64,000 nt of DNA from assembly GCA_951799445.1 (NCBI GenBank), contig OX637290.1, forward strand, positions 31,738,987 through 31,802,986, written 5' to 3'. Position 1 is the first letter of the stretch. Each line of letters starts with the position of its first letter. The notes beneath the pieces are model-generated. The model ran no database searches, was not told where the DNA came from, and worked only from the letters and a program-made list of their open reading frames with translations. The stretch is from Pseudisothecium myosuroides (taxonomy: Eukaryota > Streptophyta > Bryopsida > Hypnales > Lembophyllaceae). Made by a program: the position numbers and the translations under genes. This document shows, piece after piece, positions 23,096 through 34,976 of the stretch.

Positions 23096-25560
23096 GCATT
23101 GGTAGTAAGTCAACGACTCTCCACTATGTATAAGTAAGCTGTGAAGGAAACTGAGCGCTGCATGTCAACTTCGGGAGGATGTTCAGATTCCCTTGGTGAA
23201 AATTCTCTGGAATGTCAGATTCTTGAACAGCAAGATATACTCCTATGTTAAAGGGATCGGAATTAAAAAAATAGCCAATTTTGAGAGAGCTGCACCTCCT
23301 TGGAGATCGAATATTAAACGTATTAGTCAGTATGAGCTTAGGAAGGAGTTCTTACGAAAAGCAATTAACTTACTAAGAGAACTAGTCAGGCACTTCGATA
23401 TGGAACAGATATGTGGTCTCAAACTCAGCTTTAACTGCTGGGACTCAGTTGTATGCATAAGCTTATAATCAATCTCCATCCATGAGATCGCTAGAATGTT
23501 TTCAATCGGAATCGCGCTGGAGTTGTCGACCTGCTAATGTTTGAGTGAACCATATTTATATTCTGGAAGAAAGACTCTAGAAATGTACCACTACCTATGT
23601 CATTCAAAATAATTGTAGTTGTAAAAGGGATGCCAGGAGCTACAATTAAGTTCTGTCAGTACACCGAACTCCATATTGGCTCTGGACTGAAGCGGAGGAG
23701 CCTTCGCATTGACAGAAGTTACATTCTAGTGAATGAAAGGAAGTTTGAGGAAAGGCGAGCTAGTAAAATAATGTGCCACAATGTGGATAATATGCGCAGA
23801 GATGTCACGGTAGGGTATTTCGATATAGTGCCTGTGGTCACAATGCCTTGATCATAAAAACCCTCAAACGATGGAGCTTATTACGATAAGATATGCACAC
23901 TTAAAATCGCGACTTTTTTTTCTCCAGATAGCTTGGTGGTCAAATTGATTAAATTTTGATGTGAAATTGTTAGCAAGAAAACCAACCCAAGTTGTTTCAT
24001 ATTTTTTTCAATACTTGCACAATATTCTATGAATTTTCAAAGTTGAAAGCATAGGATACCTACTCATAAAATAGACTCCCCTTAAATGGCCACCTTTGAA
24101 ATTTCATAGGTGCTTCAACTCCCATTGGTTGCCTCAGTATTCTTGAGCCCTTATTGGTTGTTCTAAAGAGTTTGTGGTAGTTTAGGGGAAATGTAGTGGT
24201 TTTTTGTCCACCTTTCTTTGCTCCTTCCAAGAGACTTAGTAGATGATATAGAATGGACATTGGAGGAATTGTGTATCTTTATTTATAGTGAAATCAAAAA
24301 ATCTTCTACTTTGTATATTTAATTTGCCAATATGCATGAATGAATTTTCATGTTTTGTTTTTTAAAAGTGAGTCACGTGTCATCTAAATGTTATAAAAAA
24401 TTTAGATTGTTTTGAGAAATTTTGAACAAAAAATAGAGAAATTTTATATAAAATATAAAATAAACCGAATTTTTTAAACTCTTTAACATTGATGCAATCA
24501 TTATATGACTGATGGATGAGAGGGGATTAAATTGTATAGGATAGAAATGCAACTATTCATCCTTGAAATTTGTTGTGAAAAGAGAAGATCTTCTACAGTA
24601 GTTTGACTTCCAATGAGTGCAACAAAATATTTAATTTAAGAAGTCTTTTTAAAGTACTAGAAATGAGATGTGATTCTATTTTAGTTTTTAATTCTTGCTC
24701 AAAAGCAAAAAAAATCCATTTGAATGTTACATTTTAGTTTTAAAATCAAAAGGCCAAACATGCTAAAATAGACAGTGTGGGATTATAATTTTTTAAGTAA
24801 TATAACTTGGAAATAATTGAATAATGTGTTCTATACATTGGTAAATAAGATCTAAAGATAAAAATAGTTCATTAATTCGCTTTAGTAGGTAGGATACATT
24901 AGTTAGAGAGATCTTTTGCAAAATATTGCACATGTCTCTTGCAATTATTGAAGTTTTCTATTAGAAATGTTTTGCCATTGCGTGTTAATCATGTATTTTT
25001 TATGTGTGAGTTTTGAGTTTTGAGTTTTGAATTTGTAAAACTAAGCCATTTATACCCAAACAATATCTATTATTTTACTTGAATTTCAAATTCATTACTT
25101 TTAAAAGAATTAGAGAAATCATATTATCTAAAAAAATTGTTGAAGCTTCATCTTATGCATAGGATATAAAAATAGGATCTAAATAAAGGCAAAAAAATTG
25201 CCTCACTAATCAAATAATAGTAAAAAGAATTCTCATTTTATTTTTAAAATTATGAAAGATTAAGTTTATATAATAATTGAAAATTTTTAGGCCTTTTTTA
25301 GAACAATTCTTCATACAACCACCTAAGTAATTGCAAACATACAAGCAAGACCCAAAAAGAGTTCCACCTATTGATGGTATATGACAACGGGTTTCTAAAA
25401 TCATAATTAACATATTCCTTTTTGTGAAAACTTTTTTTTAAATTATTTTAAATTATTTAAAAATTAGAGAAATCATATTATCTAAAAGCTTAGTACCGGT
25501 ACTCCGGGGTGGAATGGATGAAAACTGCTAACGATCGGAACATTCGTCTAATACAATAAA
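23096..25560. other. Intergenic, NAGS to eL31
   Basis: No gene seen. Short frames at 23193-23468 and 23597-23851 have no recognisable family. A diverged F-type segment lies at about 23935-24110 (shared CCAAGTTGTTTCATATTTTT) and a truncated A-family MITE starts at 24483. The remainder is AT-rich. Confidence 0.4.
24483..24620 (+). mobile_element. A-family TTAA MITE, truncated copy A3
   Basis: It starts at a TTAA and contains the family blocks TGATGGATGA, AAATTGTATAGGATAGAA, ATGCAACTATTCATCCTTG and TTTGACTTCCAATGAGTGC, then stops. The right third, with its terminal repeat and TTAA, is missing. It is most similar to A5 at 44162-44392. Confidence 0.75.
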
Positions 25561-25576
25561 TTAGGGTTAGGGTTTA
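25561..25576 (-). promoter_or_regulatory. Telo-box upstream of eL31
   Basis: TTAGGGTTAGGGTTTA, read on the other strand as TAAACCCTAACCCTAA, contains overlapping telo-box words (AAACCCTA). It lies about 95 bases before the eL31 start codon. Telo-boxes near the start site are typical of plant ribosomal protein and other translation genes. Confidence 0.7.
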
Positions 25577-25668
25577 CGCCTGATGAGCACAAGGCAAGAG
25601 TTGAGATTCTCTTTCTCGTCCTCCATCGCCATCGCCACTTCCGTCCCCGAAGCCGCGAGCAAGCCAAG

Positions 25669-27554
25669 ATGGTGGAAAAGACGAAACCTCGCAAGGACGA
25701 GGTCGTCACTCGCGAGTATACCATCAACCTCCACAGGAGACTCCATGGCTGGTACTTCGAATCTCACCAGTCCTCCTCTATTGACCTCGCTGCTTCTCCA
25801 ATTCGGCAGTGAGAATTTTGTCACCGATACTAGCGTTGCAAGCATCCATGGATTGTTGAGCGGTGCGCGGTTCTAATAGCTCTAGGATAGTGATCACACT
25901 TTTCGTTTTGAGGAGAAATTGCAGCTTAGAGCTACTTGAGCAGTAGTCGGGGAATTTTGCTGTGCAATTCTTGTTGGTGAGACGATACATTCGGCTTTAG
26001 GTTTTGAATTGCGAGCTAGGGACACTCGAAATCGCCATTGAGCGTAGTTTCCTAGCTTGAGACTAGGGATTCGGCAATGACAATGTGACACGGATATTAG
26101 CGTTGCAAGCGTCCATGGATTGTTGAGCGGTGCGCGACTCAATTAGCTCTAGTATGGTGATCGTACTTTTGTTTTTGAGGTGAAACACCAGCTTGGGGCT
26201 ACTTGAGCAGTAGTCGGTGAATTTTGTTATGCAATTCTTGTTGGTGAGACGATGCATTTTGGCTTTAGGCTTCGAGCTGTGAGCTAGGAACACTCAAAAT
26301 CGCCGCTGAGTGTAGGTCCTAGCTTTGGACTTGCCAAATTTTTTTCTTGATCTTGTTAGCAATCGAAAGAGGTCTCCAACGCACAAGAGAATGCATTATT
26401 TGGATACCATTTGTGAAAATTAAGGAGTTTCGAAGTGTTTTTTGGGTAGATGACCTAAACCTGACACTTATCAGAGATTTGAGTAATTTGCATCCTCTTA
26501 AGCAATATGCACTCGTTGTATAAGATTAAGGGGACGATTTAGGTCTCCTTACCTCAGAGGAGAATGCCACCCGAGATTTCAACGATTTCTCTATGGTGCC
26601 CTATCAGGTGGCTTTGTCCCTGATATTTTGAAAACCTCGGGAGTTTATTTAGTCGATCTGCAAAGCAATTCATTCAATTCCTTTAGAAGTCGACCTTGAG
26701 GCAACATCTCACATCGGGGGAATGGCCAGTACACGTTGGGTGCATAGCACACGGCAAATTACACAGCAGGGTGAACTGTGGACTGTGCAGTTTGCCTTGA
26801 TTCCCCGTTGTGGTGTTGACCGGTCCTTATTACTTCATAATGAGGTGAGGTAGGAAACCCATTCCCGTGGTTTCCTTTATCAGAATGGAATTTCCTTTTG
26901 CATTGCTTGTCCCCTTTTGTGCGAGGATTCCAATGCGTTAAAGTACGTATCACTTGAATATCTTGAGAATAAGTTATGAATTATTGAAGTTTCAATCATG
27001 GATGCTATTGTCCCTGCAATTGGAAAACCTCGGGAGTTAAGGTAGTCGAGCTGCAAAGTGATGTATGCTATTCCTTTGCAAGCTGGTCTTGTTACTTCAT
27101 AATGAGGTGAAGTATGTATCTCATGTGATAGAACCTAGAAGTTGATCTTACTCTTACAAATCACGTGCTTGGATGACACTTTCATTGCAAATGAGTGACC
27201 TTCAATGCAAATGCACAAATGCGTTTCCTACCTTGAGCGTGTCTTTAACGATCTCCTCAATTGCCTTTGCGTAGCACCTTCAAGAAGATGGCGCCCAAGG
27301 CGGTGAAGGAGATCAGGAAGTTTGCGCAGAAGACGATGGGGACCAGTGATGTTCGGCTTGACGTGAAGCTGAACAAGCACATCTGGAGCCGAGGCGTCCG
27401 CAATGTGCCCACCAGAATCCGGGTGCGCATTGCCAGGAAGCGGAACGATGATGAGGATGCCAGGGACGAGCTCTACTCGTACGTTTCGGTCACTGAGGTG
27501 CCCGCCGAAGGGTATAGAAACTTGGGAACCAAGGTCGTCGAGGACGAGGAATAG
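25669..27554 (+). CDS. RPL31: 60S ribosomal protein eL31, two exons
   Basis: This is a cytosolic large-subunit protein near the peptide exit tunnel. Exon 1 is 25669-25751 and exon 2 is 27275-27554; splicing within the Cys codon of HGCTFKK restores the frame and gives 120 residues, the normal plant length. Conserved blocks are TREYTINLH near the N-terminus, [21 protein letters not shown]-type [12 protein letters not shown] and [16 protein letters not shown], ending in an acidic tail. The ATG at 25669 begins MVEKTK, as expected for the family. The single 1523-bp intron contains a 267-bp duplication and a second, looser repeat pair. A telo-box lies upstream and AATAAA starts at 27591. No defect seen. 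Confidence 0.97.
25800..26330. repeat. 267-bp tandem duplication in eL31 intron
   Basis: The two halves share TAGCGTTGCAAGC, CATGGATTGTTGAGCGGTGC, TACTTGAGCAGTAGTCGG and CAATTCTTGTTGGTGAGACG with a constant offset of 267 bases (25833 against 26100). They differ by perhaps 15%, so the duplication is not recent. Confidence 0.88.
26620..27120. repeat. Second repeat pair in eL31 intron
   Basis: GAAAACCTCGGGAGTT followed by a TAGTCGA(T/G)CTGCAAAG block occurs near 26630 and again near 27023. TTACTTCATAATGAGGTGA occurs near 26830 and 27095. The pieces are in different spacing, suggesting a duplication followed by a deletion or shuffle. Confidence 0.7.
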
Positions 27555-27590
27555 GTTCATATAACCGCCCCCCTCGAGTTTTGCACTTGT

Positions 27591-27596
27591 AATAAA
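27591..27596 (+). terminator. eL31 poly(A) signal
   Basis: AATAAA 37 bases after the eL31 stop codon, in an A-rich context. Confidence 0.6.
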
Positions 27597-28843
27597 AAAA
27601 TGGCATTCGTTCCTATTGGTTTATTTTTTGACTTATCCTCAACTTTCTCTCATTACCCTTCCCCTTTGGCGCAAATGGACTTCTAAATGCACCTCACATG
27701 GACTGACCCCAAAATTGCCAAAATTGGCACTTTTGCTTCTGAACCTAATTCCTATTATCAGACTGGTCAGTGAATGAAAGAGGTCCTAAAACACCGAAGA
27801 GTTTATTGATTCTACATCAGTTTCATGTGCATGACAAGTACATGTTTGAGATATTGGAGTTCAGCACTGGTCCTTACCTTGGGCTTAATTTGAGAGCTCG
27901 GAGGCTTGGGAAGGTTATCAAACATATTGCCAAGTTGTTTCGTTGAATCTTGAACTTCCAGTTATGTCTTTTTGCTTGATCAAAAGTCCAGATTGAGCCA
28001 AAGGTTATAGGTTTGTCTCACAAGCCAATGAGATTGACATGGTGGTCTTGGAACTTGGACTCGTATCATTGACATGTGGAAGTTTTCCAATTAGACGTGG
28101 CGGATTCTGAGGATATAGTTGGAATATGAAATTATAGAGTGTCCTTATGAAAGGCAAAACGCAAGAGGGTTTTACCGTATCCAATTAGCTCCAGTTCATC
28201 GAATATTTTTCAGTAAGATACCATGCATGCCCAGATAACTCCCGTAGAATTTGATCTCTTGACTTCTTGACGGCGTGCCTGGCAGCAATGTACTGCTTGC
28301 TTAGGTTAGTTTTCAATATGCGAGTCAGATACTGTTGATTTGTAGCGTTGATTTTATGGCCAACACTATTGATTTGCTGAGAAGGAAATTAGCTGAGATC
28401 TTTTATCACTACAAAGAACTCTTTTCATTTCTGTGAATCTGTTTCGGAATGTAATCCTGACTTCTGCTGAAAATCGGTCGTGACATATCTTGTAATTTTT
28501 TGTTGATTTTTACTACGTGTAAATGCAATGTGGTCCTGACTAGTAACTACGGTATGGTACAACTTCACATTACCAGGATCAAGGGGAGGTATCCGTAGAA
28601 GGGAGTTTGAAACAATTTTTTCAAACTTCTCAAGTTCCCACGAGCCCTATTCTCGACAGTACTGCTGCCCAGGACAAGATTGTGGTAACTTAGTGCGAGG
28701 AGCTCACTCATGGCCGATCTGCTACCCAATCGATCAGCTGCAGCAAATCCAGTTTGTGAGGCCCTGAGATTTGTTCTAGAACGAGGCTTGACTTTGAAAA
28801 TCTATCGGTCAAGTGAAAGACCACATGCAGAATTGCACATTAT
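27597..28843. other. Intergenic, downstream of eL31
   Basis: No gene seen. A stretch at about 27690-27790 (CCTAATTCCTATTATCAGACTGGTCA) resembles the left part of the G-type repeats at 35434 and about 44690. Confidence 0.4.
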
Positions 28844-29053
28844 CTGAAATGCTTGATTCATACAAACATGTGGGATGTTACGGAAGGTATATTGGTAGAA
28901 AACATACTATAAATGATTGTCCACAATGACTCGAAATTGTCCACAATGATTGTAAATGAGTCATTGTGGACACTTTTGAGTCACAGTGGATAGTCATTTA
29001 GGACATGGTTTTCTACATAGGAATACCATAAACGGAGCATTTAAGCATTTCAG
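28844..29053. repeat. Long foldback (about 210 bp)
   Basis: The two halves pair from CTGAAATGCTT at 28844 with AAGCATTTCAG ending at 29053, through GTAGAAAACAT/ATGGTTTTCTAC and AAATGATTGTCCAC/GTGGATAGTCATTT, to a loop near 28955. Inside each arm the word TTGTCCACAATGA or its complement occurs twice. Pairing looks about 75-80% with few gaps. This could be a foldback MITE or, if transcribed, a hairpin RNA source. I saw no clear target-site duplication. Confidence 0.65.
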
Positions 29054-31384
29054 CCTGTAGGATATCGGGAATTCATTGAGAAATTGAGCTGAATGTGTGC
29101 GAAAATAAAGATGAGAAAGAATGCAAAAACAAAGGAATTTTTCTCTTCAAGAACGAATATTTTATTCAAACATAAATGTGGATTTTTCATCTAGACTCAT
29201 TCTTGTCTTGTAGCTTCACTAAAAACAACTACCTTTGGAACTTGTTCCTAATCAAGTGTGAGCAAATTAAATCTTTTTTAATCAACAAGAGAGTCAACTA
29301 CTATCTATTTCAGGATACCTTATTGTGTCATTGCATGGATGGGGCCTCTCTGTCTACAATATTTCTACCTGTAACATTATTCAATAGCGTTGCATCCCAT
29401 TCTCCACAATCAATACCAAGTAGAATACTCTGCCATTGTTAGATGTTGAAAATAACAATTAACCATCAAATCTAGAGAAAATTTGGCATTGAACAAAAAA
29501 CACAACAAAAAAGACTTCACGTGGAAGACTAACTTAGATATAGGCTTCAAAAAGAATTGGGCCATGCACTCACACAAAAAGAAGAATTGGAATAGGCTAA
29601 TTGTAAGCCACTTCAAATTAAATTATCTTTGATTGCATGAACTCAAATGATACATGAGCTTCAATTGATAATGTTACGTAGTGTCTAAGGTATATTCAAC
29701 AATTTTTTATAATCCTAAACTGAAATTTAATGATTGATCGTATAGCATGTATGCAACCACGTGTCTATATTCTTCATTGTATAACAGTATGTGAAATAAA
29801 TTATATAGACATGCATTATTTTTTAAATAATTTAAGAATGACATTTCAATAGGTCATATAGATATGAGGTTAGCCACCCTATTTGTGTTTAGTAGACTAT
29901 TTCTACCACTTTAGAAACAATCTCATGATGATTATGTTAGAAGCCCAAATGTACCTTTCTCTAAATAAACAAATCAAATGGATATTTTTGGATGTGACAA
30001 TGGCACTTTTGAAGTGAAGAAATGCTTAGGAATGTCTAAGTAGCCACAATAGGGTCTATACAAGTATCTGGGGGATGTAAAAAACTTTCAAAGAATGTGA
30101 CAATTAGTAGGTGAGTAAGATGACTATAATTTACGGAATCACTAAGTACATGTTGGTCTTGGGGGTAACCTATTTGCATTTATGGATCTTTGGATAGATG
30201 GCTTCAAAAGTTCTAAAAAAATTCTTGTTTTGCAATAGTTTGCCATTTGTCTATAAATAAAATAAGAGTTATTTTTTGACAAAACATGAAAGAGTTCTCT
30301 CAAGAAATTTTGAAGCAAAATAACTCTTGCTTCAGAATTTTTAAAAATTCTTAAAAAATAAGAGTTATTTTCAGAAAAATATGATACCACTTTCAATTAC
30401 TTTGTATTACCAAATCTCTGTGGCCTCGTCATGCCAAGGTAACTTACTATACATCAAAATATTGGTCGCTTCCAAATAGGCGGAAAAAAAAAATTGCAGT
30501 TGCAACATTGTGTTGATCAAACATGTCAATACCGTTTCCACGTTTCCACGTTGGTGGTTGAAACGACGCAATTCCTGCTACCCACCTCCTTCATGGCATT
30601 GAAATGACATGTCAAATTGTCAATGTCCTTGAAACCATCTCTACCTACTGTAGTACCCACTTGGGAGAAAACCCTAAGTTTGAAGGATTAGTCATTCCAA
30701 TATGAGGATTTGCTTCACCTGGTACTGAACACATTTGCAATTTCAGACTTTCAATTGAATGTTTTGCAAGTAAGAAACTAAAACTCAGGCATGACCAAGG
30801 GAGCAAGTCAATTTCCGGCCCTGGAAGCCCTGGAAGAAGAGAGACTTCCGAGTTGGCTGTACCGTTGCTGTTGCTGTTATTGAAGAGGCTTTCAATTGGA
30901 ATTTGCAAGAAAAAGCGGAATGATGTGACTTGGACATGTATTGCTTAACACCAATATCTTTAGTAGTTGTGAAGAAGACTCCACAATTTGACATTCAATG
31001 GAAAGAGCCTGCACGGTTCATTGCTCGTCTTCTTCTTGCCGTTGTTGATAGCTTTCACCCAACATGAGCTCAAGATTGGGCACACAAAGTATGTGGGTTT
31101 TGAGGCGGGTCTCAGACGTTTCTCAAGAATGTTAGGAAGAACATATATATCATATTGTATCATTGTTTTTTGTCCTCAATATTGGCAATTTTGTTAAATT
31201 GGCACTACTCTGGGAGCCAAAAAATGAGTGACATTTCTTTGCACAAAGCTCTAGAAGCTCTAGAATTAGGTTTGGTATAGATATTGCCATTTCAGGTCCA
31301 ATTTGTGGAAATTTGCCAGTTTAATGAACTTGTTGCCTTCATTTGCATTAAAGTTATTGAAAATCTAATTGTGGGCCTCCTTAA
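29054..31384. other. AT-rich intergenic DNA
   Basis: No supportable gene. Frames of 60-90 codons at 29176-29616 and 30142-31197 lack any family resemblance, and overlapping ones on both strands are equally open. There is no clear repeat family besides AT-rich words. Confidence 0.4.
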
Positions 31385-31829
31385 TAAGGTAAACCAGCCC
31401 ATGACGGTCAAAATTAGGAGTTTGACCTCATATGGTTGCTGAAATTTTTCAGTTTTTTTCCTACAATAGTACAAGTGTGAGAAATAGTGAGAGCAATTGA
31501 AATTACGTTTTTTTGACAAAGTATGAATTTGCTATGGATTTTTGAAGTGATCAGCCCATAGGAGTCTGTAGGTTACCTCATGACCAACAAAATCTGAATC
31601 CAATATGGTCATCTTCCTACCCAATGCAGTCACAACATTTTCAAACATGGAAGACCTAAAAAATCAATTTTTACAAAAAAATTTACACTGAAAAGTTGGA
31701 AGTACCTATTGAGGTCACTAATTACTCCATAACTATCATGTAAGGCATTGATTGTGGTCTGAAAAACCACAATGGGGTCATTAGGTGTCCATCATGGGCC
31801 ATTTGACCGTCATGGACTGGTTTACCTTA
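31385..31829. mobile_element. J-type TA-flanked MITE (445 bp)
   Basis: The ends TAAGGTAAACCAGCCCATGA and, inverted at the right, TAAGGTAAACCAGTCCATGA match for about 28 bases with one mismatch, continuing into CGGTCAAA. The outer TA on both sides fits a TA target duplication as in Tc1/mariner (Stowaway) MITEs. The outermost AGGTA is shared with the F elements. It has no coding capacity. Confidence 0.82.
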
Positions 31830-33210
31830 TATGCCAGAGCAATTTATTAGAGAGTTATCACAACTGCTTCAGCTCCTCTGCGCCCTAAAATGTTGCATTG
31901 ACATTCCCCTGGATTGATGCAGTTGCAAGAATTGCTTTCAAGTGAAGCCATGTGGGGTTGGAAAGACTCCCTAATCCTTTGCGGAGGCAAGGTAAGAGTT
32001 TCTCATCAATAATTTACTAATCTTATTTTGTAACAACAAAGTACCTATAATTGACATTAAATCTAAAACAACATATTCATTATTGTGAACAAGAGCCAAA
32101 AAAATGTTTTCTAAAGGATGAATAGATGTATTCTTCCTTACTACAAGAATCCTGAAAGTTATTCATTAGAGACTTTGAGTCCTCCATAAGGGTTTAGGAT
32201 TAAACGCTTAGTACATGATAAATAGAACTACCCAATTGGATGAATGGGAGATCCCTTAGTTTTTTAAATTATTTCACAAATTTAGATTAGTTTTGTAGCC
32301 AATTTATACTAAATTTCAATGGAATAAATGCCAATTATTCCATTATAATGGCGGATATTCATAGCATTGTTTTTTTAATGGGTAGTTGCCTTGAAACCTA
32401 AATTTGTACTTATTTTAGTCTTATTAGACTTGTACAAATAAAGAATGTCACAAATTTGGTGATCTAAATCATGTTGATATATTAAAAAACTAATGTTTAT
32501 AAAAGTCAAATGCCACAAAAGTTGAAAAATCAGCAAAACCAAAAAAAAATTCATTGAGCAAATACAAAATTTTGTCCATGAGAAGGAACAAGTTAGCCAA
32601 ATTAGTCAATAACTTTATAATGCAAGGTTTTATCACCTACCAATCATGTGTCGACTTAGAGAAGCTTTTCAACACCTAACATTCTACTAGAATTTTCCAT
32701 GAATAGGAGATGTAAAAGCTCACAAATTCTCTTGCAAGCTTTTGCTATTCTTTTGAATTTGCCCCAAAATTTGAGCCCATACTTTGATCTCTAAAAATAC
32801 TTGTCCATGCATAGAGTTTCTAACTCTCAAAAACAAAACAAAAATCCATTAAGTTTAATTATAGTTTTCATTGTTGTCATTTTTCTTTTATCTCTTATAA
32901 GTTTGTCTATTTAATAATGGCAATGGAATACATTCTACCATTCTAGGCTAATTAAATCTAGATGCATTCAATTTAGTAATCAATTACAAATTAAAAATAT
33001 TGAATAAGAAAAACATAGGATGGAAATTAATAATGAGTTCATCCAACTAAAATAGTTGTATAAGAAGCAAAGTGAAATATATTCCATCAGACTAATTCAA
33101 ATGCACATTCAAGTAATGCCCTCCTAAGATATTAGAGTCTTTCTTAAATCAACTTCTAACCAAAATCAAAAGATTGAACAAAATAGAGGATGAAATTCAA
33201 TATCATAACA
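31830..33210. other. AT-rich intergenic DNA
   Basis: I see no gene, tandem array or inverted-repeat element in this stretch. Confidence 0.4.
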
Positions 33211-34153
33211 TTAACCCCTAAAGGTCCAAGGCCTTTTTTCTGCCAAAAAAACATCAAAACTGCCATTTCTATAGCAAGGAGTAAAAAAAAATGAAAAATG
33301 TTTTTTTTTCACATCTAACCGTAGTATCTTACACCTAACTAGTATGAGAATGTGTGGAAAAAATTTCAGAATTTTTGACCTCTTAGATTGCAAGATATCT
33401 GCGTTTAAAGTGGAAAAAACAAATATTTCAGCACATTGCGGGACTAGAGTTTTTGACTTTAAACATTTTGCACTTAAAATTTTTGCACTACAGAGTTTTG
33501 TGCTTCAAATCTTTATAGTGGAGAATTGAGTTGAGAATCTAGGGAAAAAAAATATATTCAAAAAAAATTAATTATCATTCCTAAAAAAATTATTAAGTAG
33601 AAGTAGGTACGAGATAGAAGGAAAATCTAAAACATTAATATATTTTATATGGAATTAAAATACACTAATCCCAATGGTGAGATTGTTCTAGCAAGTAAAC
33701 TAAACCATGAGAATTTTTATTTTTTTTTAAATTGCAAAAATAGCATTTAGAAATGAATCCTACAAGTTATTTTTTTCAAGAAGATGCTCTAACTGCCCGA
33801 AAAACAAGAATGTCCATAACTTTTTCATAACAAATCCAAATGAAATGAATCAAAGCTTTCCAGATAGACAAAAATATAATCTACAAGAAAAAAAATATTT
33901 AAAAAAAAAAATCAAATTTTTGCCAAATTTTTCTTGCTGCCCAGACTGCCCAGTTACAAAAAAAAGTAACATATTTGGCCATAACTTTTGACTCCTATTT
34001 CCAAATGTCCTGAAATTTAGTGCATATGAAAGATATTCCTCGCGCCCACCTTCTATTAAAATTTCAGCTAAAAATATGGAAATCTCTAGTTACACGGACC
34101 TGCCCAAAATTTCTATACGGCCAAAAAACGCATGCCGGTCCTTTAGGGGTTAA
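33211..34153. mobile_element. D-family TTAA MITE, copy D1 (943 bp)
   Basis: TTAACCCCTAAAGGTCCAAG at the left and CCGGTCCTTTAGGGGTTAA at the right form the inverted ends, with TTAA at 33211-33214 and 34150-34153. It is collinear with D2 (56800-57740) along its whole length, for example CTGCCATTTCTATAGCAA, TGAGAATGTGTGGAAAAAAT, GCAAGATATCTGCGTTTAAA, TAACTGCCCGAAAAACAAGA and GAATCAAAGCTTTCCAGATA. No frame is longer than about 60 codons, so it is non-autonomous. Confidence 0.9.
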
Positions 34154-34279
34154 GAGGGATCCTATTTTATATGAAGAGACTTCAATTATTTGAGAAAGAA
34201 CATTTTCCCAAAGGATGAAGTAGCCCAACTTTCTATGCTCACAGAAAATATAATTTGTAGCATTGAACCTGCATTCTTA

Positions 34280-34409
34280 GAGCATCCCCATTGCAACACG
34301 ATGAAGCGATACTCTAAAAGTTCTGCACCATTAATCTTCTAATAATGAGGAATGTCCTCCATTGATTTGCTTCATAGTGTTGCTTCAACGTGTTGCAGTG
34401 GGGCTGCTC
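34280..34409. mobile_element. H-family MITE, copy H1 (130 bp, TTA-flanked)
   Basis: The left end GAGCATCCCCATTGCAACACG pairs with the right end read inverted as GAGCAGCCCCACTGCAACACG, then both continue ATGAAGC/TTGAAGC. TTA lies directly on both sides (34277-34279 and 34410-34412), as in Tourist-like (PIF/Harbinger) MITEs. It is only 190 bp upstream of the GC-rich ORF at 34605. Confidence 0.8.
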
Positions 34410-34604
34410 TTAGGTCTTCAGCTGTGTTTGAGGGACAAATAGAGAGAGACTTTTATGACATCATTATGGCTTCATTTGATTTGAGTTTTGAGTTTTTTTA
34501 ACCAAATTAAACGCTCTTGGTTTACACTCCGATAAGTACCAAATTCTGTATCTAGAATTGCAGAAGCCAATAAAGCAGCATCACCAAAGTTGTCTAGCAA
34601 TTGC

Positions 34605-34976
34605 ATGGCGGGGGTGACTGCAGTCCAAGCTCCCACAACTGAAACCAAAGCCACTGACGTAAAGGAAGGTGACGATGCAAACCAAGCTCAGATCCGCAGT
34701 GCAAGAGCTTCCTCGTCGAGAAGCGGCGGTACCAGCAATTGCAGAGTGTTGAGTCGAAGACCCGACGGGACATCAGAGGAGCCCGGTCCTTCGGAGTTGC
34801 GGTCGTTAGAGCAGGCGCTCCGACGGGAATCTGTGGTGGATGTCGTCGAAATTGGTCCTCTTACAGTTCCTTCCACGCCCGTGCGAGACGGCAGCCTGGA
34901 CGGGACCGGCAATGACGTCCGCGTTAACCTTGAATTAGCCTCAGTCAAACTCAGTAAGCTAGCTCCTACAGACTAA
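34605..34976 (+). CDS. Hypothetical protein, 123 aa, GC-rich
   Basis: I do not recognise this protein. The frame starts at ATG 34605 and encodes a polar, probably disordered chain: an acidic and Ala/Thr-rich start, a Ser/Arg/Gly-rich stretch (SSSRSGG, about residues 36-42), RRPDGTSEEPGPS in the middle and a VVDVVEIGPLTVP hydrophobic patch near 75-87. GC content is far above the AT-rich flanks, as for the window's real exons, which supports coding. The opposite strand is also open for 86 codons, so composition alone could explain it. AG acceptor sites at 34562 and 34622 would also allow it to be the last exon of a longer gene, but no upstream exon was found. Confidence 0.35.
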   Translation: MAGVTAVQAPTTETKATDVKEGDDANQAQIRSARASSSRSGGTSNCRVLSRRPDGTSEEPGPSELRSLEQALRRESVVDVVEIGPLTVPSTPVRDGSLDGTGNDVRVNLELASVKLSKLAPTD

